A DNA stretch of 14,706 bases from assembly GCA_013375335.1 (NCBI GenBank), contig JABXJZ010000011.1, positions 1 through 14,706 of the forward strand. The letters are read 5' to 3'. The position numbers and the translations under genes were made by a program. This DNA comes from Desulfobacterales bacterium (GTDB taxonomy: Bacteria > Desulfobacterota > DSM-4660 > Desulfatiglandales > B25-G16). Position 1 is the first letter of the stretch. Each line of letters starts with the position of its first letter. Under the pieces are notes generated by a model. It was not told where the DNA came from, did not search any database, and saw only the letters and a program-made list of their open reading frames with translations. Positions 8,101-14,684 of this stretch are shown piece after piece.

Positions 8101-8114
8101 CCGAACTGTTTCGG
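8101..8114. repeat. Perfect 5-bp inverted repeat upstream of the ferredoxin gene
   Basis: CCGAA-CTGT-TTCGG is a perfect inverted repeat 50 bp upstream of the ATG at 8051. It could be an operator half-site pair or a small leader hairpin; five paired bases can arise by chance. Confidence 0.3.
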
Positions 8115-8245
8115 ACAGATATTTGAAAAAGCAATCCCTGCCCGGTGCTTATTGGGCCTTCATAGTAGCCACATGGCGAGTGCTAGGAAAACAAACTACT
8201 TATGATCAGGGCTATGAATGAAAGGCTCTCTGTGGGTAAAGGAAT

Positions 8246-8266
8246 CCCTTCACGGAGGACGTGAGG
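8246..8266 (-). terminator. Possible terminator hairpin after the 8281-9189 gene
   Basis: On the minus strand CCTCACG, a five-base loop TCCTC, then CGTGAAGG forms a 7-bp stem with one bulged A, starting about 15 nt after the stop codon. The run that follows (GATTCCTTTACC) is only moderately T-rich, so a fully intrinsic terminator is uncertain. It could instead be a transcript-stabilising hairpin. Confidence 0.35.
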
Positions 8267-8280
8267 AATAGCTCCAGTAA

Positions 8281-9189
8281 TCACTCAGACCCAGTCCTCA
8301 CTTTTACACCCACGATCTCTTCCAAGAGCTCCGTCACGGATGACATGTCCTTCTTGCCTAGACCCCAGCTACTTGCCATAGAAAAATACTGGTAAGCTTG
8401 TCCTGTAAGGAAGAGCGGAATCTTGTTTATCTTGGCGCTTTCGATGGCGAGCCCCAGATCCTTGAGCATTAAATCCAAGGCAAAGCCAGGCCGAGTGAAG
8501 TCTCCCTTCAATAGGTAGTCGGGAACTCGGGCATCGATCAGAAATGAGTTTCCCGCACTGACCCTGATTACCTTATAAATCGTTTCCGGGTCAGCGCCGA
8601 GTTTGGTCCCAAGAACAAAAGCCTCGGCAATGGCGAGCATATTTATGCCGGCGAGGACCTGATTAATCATTTTTACGGTCTCTCCCATTCCCACATCACC
8701 AACGTGATAGATGTTCTTTCCCATGGCCTGCATAAGGTCTATATGCTCGTCCAGCAAAGCCCGATCACCGCCTACAATTATGGTAAGGGTCCCATTCTCC
8801 GCAGCAGTAACACCGCCCGAAACGGGTGCATCCAGGAATTTTACGCCAACCTTTGCTGCCTCGGATGCTACCAGTTTCGAGGTGTGCGGCGCAATGGAAC
8901 TCATATCGATCAGGAGGGCTCCCTCATTCGCTCCCTCGAGGACTCCTCCTGCACCCAGTACCGCTGCCTTCACCTCATCGCAGGCAGGCAGCATGGTGAT
9001 TATCACCCCTGCATCCCGTGCGGCTTCCGCTGAACTGCTCGCCGCCTTTGCCCCACATGCTACGAGTTCATTGATGGGCTCAGGATTCAGATCATATACG
9101 GTAAGAGGGTAGCCTGCCTTCAATAGGTTTTTAGCCATTGGTCTGCCCATCGCTCCAAGTCCTATGAATCCTATATGCTCTTTATTCAT
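8281..9189 (-). CDS. NAD-binding beta-hydroxyacid dehydrogenase (3-hydroxyisobutyrate dehydrogenase / tartronate semialdehyde reductase type)
   Basis: 302 residues, the usual family length. The Rossmann motif is GLGAMG (residues 10-15), and Asp33 at the end of strand 2 (VYDLNPEP) favours NAD. The substrate loop DAPVSGG (120-126), catalytic Lys173 in GETVKMINQ, Asn176, and Lys243 in MLKDLGLA all match active family members. It reversibly converts a small 3-hydroxyacid to the semialdehyde or 3-oxoacid; the precise substrate cannot be told, so I give no symbol. GAGGAGG ends 4 nt before the ATG. It lies 41 bp after the DHH phosphoesterase gene and 229 bp before the ferredoxin gene, so it could be the last gene of the glycosyltransferase operon or be expressed with the downstream cluster. 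A hairpin just after its stop favours the first reading. Confidence 0.92.
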   Translation of the reverse strand: MNKEHIGFIGLGAMGRPMAKNLLKAGYPLTVYDLNPEPINELVACGAKAASSSAEAARDAGVIITMLPACDEVKAAVLGAGGVLEGANEGALLIDMSSIAPHTSKLVASEAAKVGVKFLDAPVSGGVTAAENGTLTIIVGGDRALLDEHIDLMQAMGKNIYHVGDVGMGETVKMINQVLAGINMLAIAEAFVLGTKLGADPETIYKVIRVSAGNSFLIDARVPDYLLKGDFTRPGFALDLMLKDLGLAIESAKINKIPLFLTGQAYQYFSMASSWGLGKKDMSSVTELLEEIVGVKVRTGSE

Positions 9190-9230
9190 AGTGCCTCCTC
9201 TAAAACGCCCCCTTGGCCAACGCTCACCGT

Positions 9231-10646
9231 CTATCCCTTATCCCCTATCCCAATGACCTTTAAGAATCGGTCCGTAATGGCCTCTTCGGCCAGCCTCAAC
9301 AAGGGCCCCTTGTCCTTGGCACTGCCAAAGAGCCCTAAGTTAATCTTTGCAGCAGCCGCGCTGGCATGGCCCCCTGCCTCGCCGATCTCTCCGAAGGCCT
9401 GCCCCATAGCCTCCCCCAAGTTAATTCTTGTGTCCTTGTTCCTGCCCGAAATGTGTACCACATCCTCACTCAGGCCGTAGACGAGAACTGTGGACACCCC
9501 TTCAAGTCTTAAGAGGTAATCAGCTGCCTGGGGGAGGGTGTCTCTGTCCCTGATTAGACCAACATTTGCCAAGAGCAGGCTCCCGATAATCCTTCTCTTC
9601 TTTATTGCCTCACCCAGAACGTCAAGGGTCTCAGAAGACATAAGGGGCGTTTCAATCTTAGTCAAAAGGTCTTGAGAGGCCTTGTGATACAGCAAGGCCA
9701 CTGCTTGCAGATCCCTGGGCGTGGTCCCCCTGGTGAAATCCGCGGTGTCAGTCTTTATGCCGTAAAGAAGCAAGGTGGCCAGCTCTTCGGAGATCTCAAA
9801 GTCAAGCTCTGTGAGGTATTCCGTTAGTATGGTAGAGGTCGCTCCTACTTCGGGCCTGATGTCAATGTAGTCAGCCGAGACCCCGGCGGGGTCATAGGGG
9901 TGGTGGTCTATAATGATATCTGGCCTGATTTCCTTCGGCAAGCTATTGTTCTTTCCTGGTATGGAGGCCTCAATGAGGGCTACCTTAGAATAGTCCTTTA
10001 TGTCCTTGATCTTGGCAATGGGTATGAGTTCTATTCCGAGCAGATTGATCAGGGCCTTGTTTTCTTCGTGGCCGATTTCTCCACCGTAGATGATATCAGC
10101 GCCCTTGCCCATCTTTTCGGTAATCCTCTTAAGGGTCACGGCGCTGGCAATGGCGTCCGGGTCAGGGTTGTCCTGGGTTACAATTGCGATGCCCTTGGCA
10201 GCCTCCTGGATCATCGCGCTGAGCCTTTTAAGGTTCCCCTTGAGCTCTAACTCTTCAAGGCTCTTTATGGCCCTCTCGACCACTGCTGTAGTGGGGTAAA
10301 TAATCTCATCTATTCCCAGCCCCTTGAAACTCTCGCTAGTGTCTTGTTTGCCGGCCCTCAAAATGAGGGGCACATCTGTGCTGATTTCCCTTACAGCCTT
10401 GGCCACTTCAATGTTTAAGTCCAGATCAGTTGTCAGTATAAGCACCCCCTTTGCCTTCTCCACATCGATCTTTCTTAAAAGATCTACCGAGGTGATATCG
10501 CCCTCCACCACATTATCAAACCCCATCTCCCTTAAGGCCTCTATCCTTTCAGGTTTACTATCCACGAGGGTGACCTGATAACCTGTATCTTTCAAACGGC
10601 TAGCCGCATAATAGCCCGCCGTTCCACTTCCTAAAATGACGTACAT
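9231..10646 (-). CDS. TrkA-N / DHH-DHHA1 phosphoesterase fusion
   Basis: 471 residues. Residues 1-130 are a TrkA-N (RCK) nucleotide-binding Rossmann domain with G6-x-G8-x2-G11 and Asp29 at the end of strand 2 (LVDSKPERI), which suggests NAD(H) binding. Residues about 150-310 are a DHH phosphoesterase domain: motif I QDNPDPDAIAS (158-168), DHH at 247-249 (IIDHHPYDP), and KTDT (298-301). The C-terminal DHHA1 domain has GGHASAAAA near 425. Such proteins cleave short oligonucleotides, pAp or cyclic dinucleotides. Here the usual His of motif I is Gln158, and the usual Asp of motif II appears to be Glu226 (ALIEAS), so activity may be altered. Start: ATG at 10646, with a near-perfect GAGGTGA (10652-10658) 5 nt upstream that spans the stop of the preceding gene. 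A GTG at 10655 would add three residues but lies inside that site. Coupled to the glycosyltransferase gene. Confidence 0.9.
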   Translation of the reverse strand: MYVILGSGTAGYYAASRLKDTGYQVTLVDSKPERIEALREMGFDNVVEGDITSVDLLRKIDVEKAKGVLILTTDLDLNIEVAKAVREISTDVPLILRAGKQDTSESFKGLGIDEIIYPTTAVVERAIKSLEELELKGNLKRLSAMIQEAAKGIAIVTQDNPDPDAIASAVTLKRITEKMGKGADIIYGGEIGHEENKALINLLGIELIPIAKIKDIKDYSKVALIEASIPGKNNSLPKEIRPDIIIDHHPYDPAGVSADYIDIRPEVGATSTILTEYLTELDFEISEELATLLLYGIKTDTADFTRGTTPRDLQAVALLYHKASQDLLTKIETPLMSSETLDVLGEAIKKRRIIGSLLLANVGLIRDRDTLPQAADYLLRLEGVSTVLVYGLSEDVVHISGRNKDTRINLGEAMGQAFGEIGEAGGHASAAAAKINLGLFGSAKDKGPLLRLAEEAITDRFLKVIGIGDKG

Positions 10647-10651
10647 GGGAG

Positions 10652-10658
10652 TCACCTC
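10652..10658 (-). promoter_or_regulatory. Ribosome-binding site that sets the DHH gene start
   Basis: GAGGTGA on the minus strand is a seven-base match to the anti-Shine-Dalgarno tail, 5 nt before the ATG at 10646. It includes the TGA stop of the glycosyltransferase gene (10657-10659), so termination and re-initiation probably occur at the same spot. It also rules against the GTG at 10655, which it covers. Confidence 0.7.
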
Positions 10659-11898
10659 ACTTCTTCTTCTCGTCCCAAGCCTGGATCAGGTAATCCTTGT
10701 AGTCTTCAAAGACCTGGGCCTGCTCTTCAACCAGTTCTTCGGCCTCACTTGAGCTCATATCTTTGGTTTGGTTGATAAACGAGGCTACACGCCCTAGATA
10801 CAAGGGAGTAACCAGGTTCACCAGTTGGGTACGGTTGTGTGTCCAGCTATGGAACGTTGCCGCGGTTTCGTATAGGACCTGTACCCATGTGGTCACGGGC
10901 ATAATAAGCTTCGTCTTGGCCTTAGTGGCGCATTGCCTCAGCTCCTCAAAACACTCGGGACAGAATATATCACGGTATAGGCCCCTAAACTGCCGAAACC
11001 CCGTCTTGTACTCTGTGACAAGTCGGCCAAGGTCAACATTGATGGGTTCCGGCTCCATAAATCCCTGAAGCCCGAACATTGGCACAGTCCGGCTCCCTTT
11101 GATCGCCTTCCACTCAGCCTCGTGCTGTTCCATGAGGACAAAGAGGGTATGCACGACTTGACGAAACATGGGTCCGAGGGACTCGGCCGGATCCTTGGCG
11201 TCGTGGACTTTTACCCCCAGATTGGACTGGCAGATCTTGAAGCTATTGGTGATGGCGTTGGTAGTCATCCACACATCAATGCCATAACGGGCTACGTCCG
11301 TGTTCCACACATCCTGCTCGATATAGTATGCCGCTAGGTCGCCGGCAAAGGCAAAGTCCCCACCCATGGGCTGGCGGATGCGAAGCCCGTAGAGGGCGCG
11401 GGTGAGATTGTACACAATGTTGTTAGTGATGGTGCCATCATACTTGCAGCGCGAGTATACGGGGGACACATACTGATAGCCCTTCTCTAAGATAGGCTCA
11501 AGGAGGTACTTGACCCAATCGCTCGTGATGGAGCGCAGGTCTGAGTCCACCACCATACAGGCCAGGACCTTGAGCCGCTTGGCCGCCTCAAACACGGACC
11601 GAAAGGCTGAACCCTTACCTGCAGGTCCACGATAGATGGAGGTAATCTTCTCCTGCCAGGGCTTGATCTCAAACTCCTTGGCCGCCTCCCTGGTGTCATC
11701 GGTGGATCCTCCATCGGCGACGAGAATCACACTCCTTTTGTCCTTGTAGTGCTTGGTCAGGCCATGGGTGACCATCTGAATGACATGAGCAATGGTCCGC
11801 TCATTGTTATAGCAGGGGACCCCTACGAGGATGTCCGCTGACTCGATCTCCTCGATCCGTTTAGAGGTGTAGCTCCGCAACGCTGTATCATACGCCAC
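10657..11898 (-). CDS. GT-A glycosyltransferase resembling glucosyl-3-phosphoglycerate / mannosylglycerate synthases
   Basis: 413 residues, cytoplasmic, no membrane segment. The first 130 residues form a GT-A nucleotide-sugar fold: VGVPCYNNERTI (26-37), ADGGSTDDT (61-69), PAGKGSAFR (92-100), and the metal-binding DSD at 118-120. Further on, RQPMGGDFAFAG (175-186), YGIDVWMT (205-212) and His232 match in position and kind the R-Q-P-L-x-G-E and G-Y-G-x-E/D blocks of glucosyl-3-phosphoglycerate synthase (GT81) and mannosylglycerate synthase (GT78). Those enzymes move glucose or mannose to (phospho)glycerate to make a compatible solute or polysaccharide precursor. No phosphatase of the matching pathway is next to it, so acceptor and product remain open. 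The start is GTG at 11898 with AAGGAG 8 nt upstream (11908-11913). It is the first gene of the minus-strand run and shares a stop/re-start junction with the DHH gene. Confidence 0.82.
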   Translation of the reverse strand: MAYDTALRSYTSKRIEEIESADILVGVPCYNNERTIAHVIQMVTHGLTKHYKDKRSVILVADGGSTDDTREAAKEFEIKPWQEKITSIYRGPAGKGSAFRSVFEAAKRLKVLACMVVDSDLRSITSDWVKYLLEPILEKGYQYVSPVYSRCKYDGTITNNIVYNLTRALYGLRIRQPMGGDFAFAGDLAAYYIEQDVWNTDVARYGIDVWMTTNAITNSFKICQSNLGVKVHDAKDPAESLGPMFRQVVHTLFVLMEQHEAEWKAIKGSRTVPMFGLQGFMEPEPINVDLGRLVTEYKTGFRQFRGLYRDIFCPECFEELRQCATKAKTKLIMPVTTWVQVLYETAATFHSWTHNRTQLVNLVTPLYLGRVASFINQTKDMSSSEAEELVEEQAQVFEDYKDYLIQAWDEKKK

Positions 11899-12049
11899 TA
11901 TTCTTTCTCCTTGCTATCTCATTACTGATTTCTACACCTCTCCGGGATAAAGATCAATTACCAAGTGACTCTGAAATCTCATGCCCCTTTTTGCCCTCTA
12001 GGCTTGGGCCCTAACAAGAGTGCCCAAAAACGGTAAAGCCCTGGACATC

Positions 12050-12076
12050 TATAGCGCATTATAGCTCGTATATAGA
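12050..12076. repeat. Three phased TATAG direct repeats
   Basis: TATAGC at 12050, TATAGC at 12060 and TATAGA at 12071 are spaced 10 and 11 bp, about one helical turn. They could be regulator-binding sites or simple AT-rich promoter DNA; the minus-strand TATAAT overlaps the second copy. Confidence 0.5.
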
Positions 12077-12084
12077 ATGAACAA
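12058..12084 (-). promoter_or_regulatory. Candidate promoter for the minus-strand run
   Basis: A perfect TATAAT lies on the minus strand at 12063-12058, about 160 bp before the glycosyltransferase start. The best -35 at a usable distance is TTGTTC (12084-12079, 15-bp spacer), a weak match. A perfect TTGACA at 12103-12098 is 34 bp from it, too far to pair. Confidence 0.3.
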
Positions 12085-12153
12085 TATGCCGTATCCTTGT
12101 CAAATGTGCAACTTGAGGGAGAAGGGACCAGAGATCCTGATTCTCAAAATGAT

Positions 12154-12183
12154 TTGACTCCAGAAAGCATCTTTTGTTAGGGT
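12154..12183 (+). promoter_or_regulatory. Weak candidate promoter for gap-pgk
   Basis: TTGACT (12154-12159) matches five of six -35 bases. With an 18-bp spacer TAGGGT (12178-12183) keeps the first, second and last -10 bases. It would give a leader of roughly 275 nt before gap. The -10 match is poor, so this is tentative. Confidence 0.22.
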
Positions 12184-12383
12184 TGCCTATTGCGCCGAAT
12201 ATCCAGACAGGATAGGGATATGGGGGGTAGGGCTCGAAATCGAGGAAATGTTAAGGAGGGAAAGGAGCATAGTGGACCGGAGAGGCATAAATTAGACGAG
12301 GAGGTACTGAGGAAAGTTTAGCAATGAAGGTAGCTATTTTTCTGAGGTCGAGCACAATGTGGTGTAGGAGCAGGGAAACTGGG

Positions 12384-12410
12384 TGCTATGGCTGCCGTGG
12401 CAGCTCAGCA
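12384..12410. repeat. Palindrome upstream of gap
   Basis: GCTGCC (12391-12396), GT, GGCAGC (12399-12404) is a perfect 6-bp inverted repeat, extended by a G-T pair and, across a small internal loop, by TGCT (12384-12387) with AGCA (12407-12410). It lies 54 bp before the gap ATG. No T-run follows, so it is not an intrinsic terminator; an operator or a leader-RNA hairpin is possible. Confidence 0.5.
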
Positions 12411-12464
12411 GTAAGAAGTGTATTGTATTGAGGAGTTTCTAACGAAATAAAGGGGAGGTAAAAA

Positions 12465-13475
12465 ATGGCAACAAAAATCGGTATCAATGGGTTCGGGCGT
12501 ATAGGCAGACTGGTGCTGAGGACGATAATGGAGAGAAAGGCAGATATCGATGTAGCGGTCATTAACGATCTCACTGATACCAGGACGAATGCCCACCTCT
12601 TCAAGTACGACAGCAGCTACGGAATTTATCCAGGCAGAGTTGAAGCCCGCGAGGACTCTATCGCGGTTGATGGAAAGAGAGTAAAGGTGCTTGCCGAGCG
12701 CGACCCAACCAAGATCGCCTGGCAGGACTACGGAGTTGAGATAGTAGTCGAGTCTACCGGCCTGTTCACTGATGTGGGTAAGGCTTCAGCCCATCGGCAA
12801 GGTGGAGCTAAGAAGGTCATTATATCAGCGCCGGCCAAAGGAGAGGACATAACCATCGTCCTGGGCGTCAATGAAGGTAACTATGAACCGGACAAACACC
12901 ACATCATTTCCAATGCTTCCTGTACTACCAACGGCATTGCACCGGTGGTCAAGGTTTTACACGACAACTTCGGCGTAAGCCGTGGCCTCCTGACTACCAT
13001 ACATGCCTATACCAATGATCAGCGTCTTCTCGACATGTACCACCGTGATTTGCGGCGCGCCCGCGCGGCTGCACTTAGTGTAGTGCCTACCAGTACTGGG
13101 GCTGCCCGGGCCGTAGCTCTAGTTATCCCTGAGCTTGCTGGAAAACTAAACGGTATTGCCCTTAGGGTGCCGACTCCTACAGTTTCCATCTGCGATTTCG
13201 TGGCTGACCTGGAGAAGGAGGTGACTGCTGAAGAGGTTAACCGGGCTTTCGAGAGAGCTGGCTCAGGGCCGCTTAAGGGCATACTGGAATACTGCGACGA
13301 GCCTCTGGTGAGCGTCGATTTCAAGGGCAATCCCGCAAGCGCCATCCTGGATGCCGAAAACACGGTGGTAATCGGGGGCAGCATGGTTAAAGTCCTTGCC
13401 TGGTATGATAACGAGTTGGGCTACAGTAATCGCATAGTTGACCTGATCTCCTATATCTTTGGTAAGGGGCTCTAG
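12465..13475 (+). CDS. gap: Glyceraldehyde-3-phosphate dehydrogenase, type I
   Basis: 336 residues, the usual class I length. It oxidises glyceraldehyde 3-phosphate with phosphate and NAD+ to 1,3-bisphosphoglycerate. Seen: NAD-binding GINGFGRIGR (6-15), Asp35 in INDLTD (NAD preference), the catalytic Cys153 in SNASCTTN, catalytic His180 in TIHAYTNDQ, phosphate-site PTSTGAA, and the C-terminal WYDNELGYSNR. Two departures are seen. The second Cys of the S-C-T-T-N-C motif is Gly157, and the normally conserved Leu-Pro of the nicotinamide-side loop (D-L-P-H in most bacteria) reads DMYH (190-193). Both leave the catalytic pair intact. GGAGGT (12454-12459) is 5 nt before the ATG. pgk starts 24 bp downstream, so the two form an operon and probably run on past the window. 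The gene is divergent from the glycosyltransferase gene across a 566-bp gap. Confidence 0.97.
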   Translation: MATKIGINGFGRIGRLVLRTIMERKADIDVAVINDLTDTRTNAHLFKYDSSYGIYPGRVEAREDSIAVDGKRVKVLAERDPTKIAWQDYGVEIVVESTGLFTDVGKASAHRQGGAKKVIISAPAKGEDITIVLGVNEGNYEPDKHHIISNASCTTNGIAPVVKVLHDNFGVSRGLLTTIHAYTNDQRLLDMYHRDLRRARAAALSVVPTSTGAARAVALVIPELAGKLNGIALRVPTPTVSICDFVADLEKEVTAEEVNRAFERAGSGPLKGILEYCDEPLVSVDFKGNPASAILDAENTVVIGGSMVKVLAWYDNELGYSNRIVDLISYIFGKGL

Positions 13476-13499
13476 AGACTTGCCAATCAGGAGTCAGAA

Positions 13500-14684
13500 A
13501 TGAAAAAGAAGACGGTAGAAGATATAGGCGTAGGCGGCAGAATGGTTTTTCTTCGCGTTGATTTTAATGTGCCGATGGATGACATGGGCGCTATCGGTGA
13601 TGACACCCGTATTCGAGCTAGCCTACCCACGATAAGATACTTGGCAGACAATCGCGCCCGGGTCATTATCTGTTCCCATTTAGGTAGGCCTGACGGCAAG
13701 ATCGTTGAAGGGTTAAGGCTGGCGCCCGTAGCAAGGCGACTGTCCGAACTCCTTGGCAAACCGGTTGAGGCACTAAGGGATTCTATTGGCCCCGAAGTAG
13801 AGGCCGCTACATCCAGGCTTGGCGATGGAGAGGTAGCGCTTCTGGAGAATATCCGTTTTCATCCTGAGGAGGAGGCCAATGACCCGGAGTTCGCCAAGGC
13901 TCTCTCCAGGCTGGCTGATGTATATGTGAATGATGCATTTGGCGCCAGTCACCGCGCCCACGCCTCAGTGGTGGGGGTGGCCAAGTACCTACCGGCAGTA
14001 TCGGGCTTTTTAATGGAAAGAGAACTTGAGGCTTTAGGCGGGGCTTTAGAGAACCCAGAAAGACCCTTCGCTGCAATGATAGGAGGGGCAAAGGTAAGCG
14101 GGAAGCTGGCTGTTCTGGAGAACATCATCAATAGGGTGGATGCGTTGCTCATCGGGGGTGGCATGGCAGCCACGTTTCTAAACAGCATGGGCCACGGTGT
14201 AGGTGCATCCAGGATTGAAGGGGATAGACTGGATCACGTGCGGCAGCTTACCAAGAAGGCGAGGTCTCCGGGCATTACGCTTTTACTGCCGGATGATGTG
14301 GTAGTGACGGAGAAGTTGGAAGAGGGCTCCAGCTATAGAGTGGTGCCGGTCACAGAAATACCAGATGGGTACCTCATCGCTGATATCGGCCCGAATACCA
14401 TAGAAAAGTTCTCTGAGGAGCTCAAGAAGTGTAAGACCGTCATCTGGAATGGCCCTGTGGGGGTATTTGAGATACCGGGGTTTGCCAGCGGGACGCGTAC
14501 TCTGGCCACGGTTTTGGCCGCTCTCACGGCAACCACAGTGATTGGTGGTGGTTCTACCACCGAGGCAGTAGTAGAAATGGGATTGGCTGGCAAGATGTCC
14601 CATGTGTCTACCGGCGGCGTGGCTTCACTGGAGTATCTCGAGGGAAAGGTGCTGCCCGGAGTAGCCGTACTACAGGACAAGTAG
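13500..14684 (+). CDS. pgk: Phosphoglycerate kinase
   Basis: 394 residues, complete. It transfers the acyl phosphate of 1,3-bisphosphoglycerate to ADP, the step after Gap. N-domain substrate residues are seen in RVDFNVP (19-25), SHLGRPDG (59-66), Arg119 in LLENIRF, and HRAHAS (151-156). The C-domain nucleotide site has GGAKVSGK (195-202) and NGPVGVFE (317-324). Unusual: the nucleotide motif usually reading G-G-G-D is GGGS at 349-352, and the following S-T-G-G-G-A-S reads STGGVAS (370-376). These may be lineage features rather than defects. AGGAG (13489-13493) is 6 nt before the ATG. Co-transcribed with gap. The 22 bases after its stop are too few to name the next gene. Confidence 0.97.
   Translation: MKKKTVEDIGVGGRMVFLRVDFNVPMDDMGAIGDDTRIRASLPTIRYLADNRARVIICSHLGRPDGKIVEGLRLAPVARRLSELLGKPVEALRDSIGPEVEAATSRLGDGEVALLENIRFHPEEEANDPEFAKALSRLADVYVNDAFGASHRAHASVVGVAKYLPAVSGFLMERELEALGGALENPERPFAAMIGGAKVSGKLAVLENIINRVDALLIGGGMAATFLNSMGHGVGASRIEGDRLDHVRQLTKKARSPGITLLLPDDVVVTEKLEEGSSYRVVPVTEIPDGYLIADIGPNTIEKFSEELKKCKTVIWNGPVGVFEIPGFASGTRTLATVLAALTATTVIGGGSTTEAVVEMGLAGKMSHVSTGGVASLEYLEGKVLPGVAVLQDK

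Larger units (their letters stand above)
8052..8280. other. Intergenic stretch between two minus-strand genes
   Basis: 229 bp without a convincing gene. It holds a bulged hairpin just after the 8281-9189 gene (8246-8266) and a short perfect inverted repeat (8101-8114). I found no good -35/-10 pair for the downstream cluster, although a promoter is expected here if that cluster is a separate operon. Confidence 0.6.
11899..12464. other. 566-bp non-coding region between divergent glycosyltransferase and gap genes
   Basis: No gene of convincing length lies here on either strand. It should carry the divergent promoters of the minus-strand run and of gap-pgk. Visible contents are phased TATAG repeats (12050-12076), a minus-strand TATAAT (12058-12063), a weak plus-strand promoter candidate (12154-12183), a purine-rich stretch with several Shine-Dalgarno-like strings and no matching genes (about 12240-12320), and a strong palindrome (12384-12410). 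I recognise no riboswitch or RNA gene. Confidence 0.65.

Noticed and set aside
10763..11337. Plus-strand reading frames opposite the glycosyltransferase gene
   Set aside because: The minus-strand frame has clear family motifs, start signal and full length; the plus-strand products are low-quality shadows.
12004..12027. TTGGGC / GCCCAA inverted repeat with a 12-base loop
   Set aside because: The stem is short for its loop and has no T-run on the strand that would need it, so it may be chance.
12098..12103. Perfect minus-strand TTGACA
   Set aside because: No acceptable -10 sits 16-18 bp downstream; the nearby TATAAT is 34 bp away.
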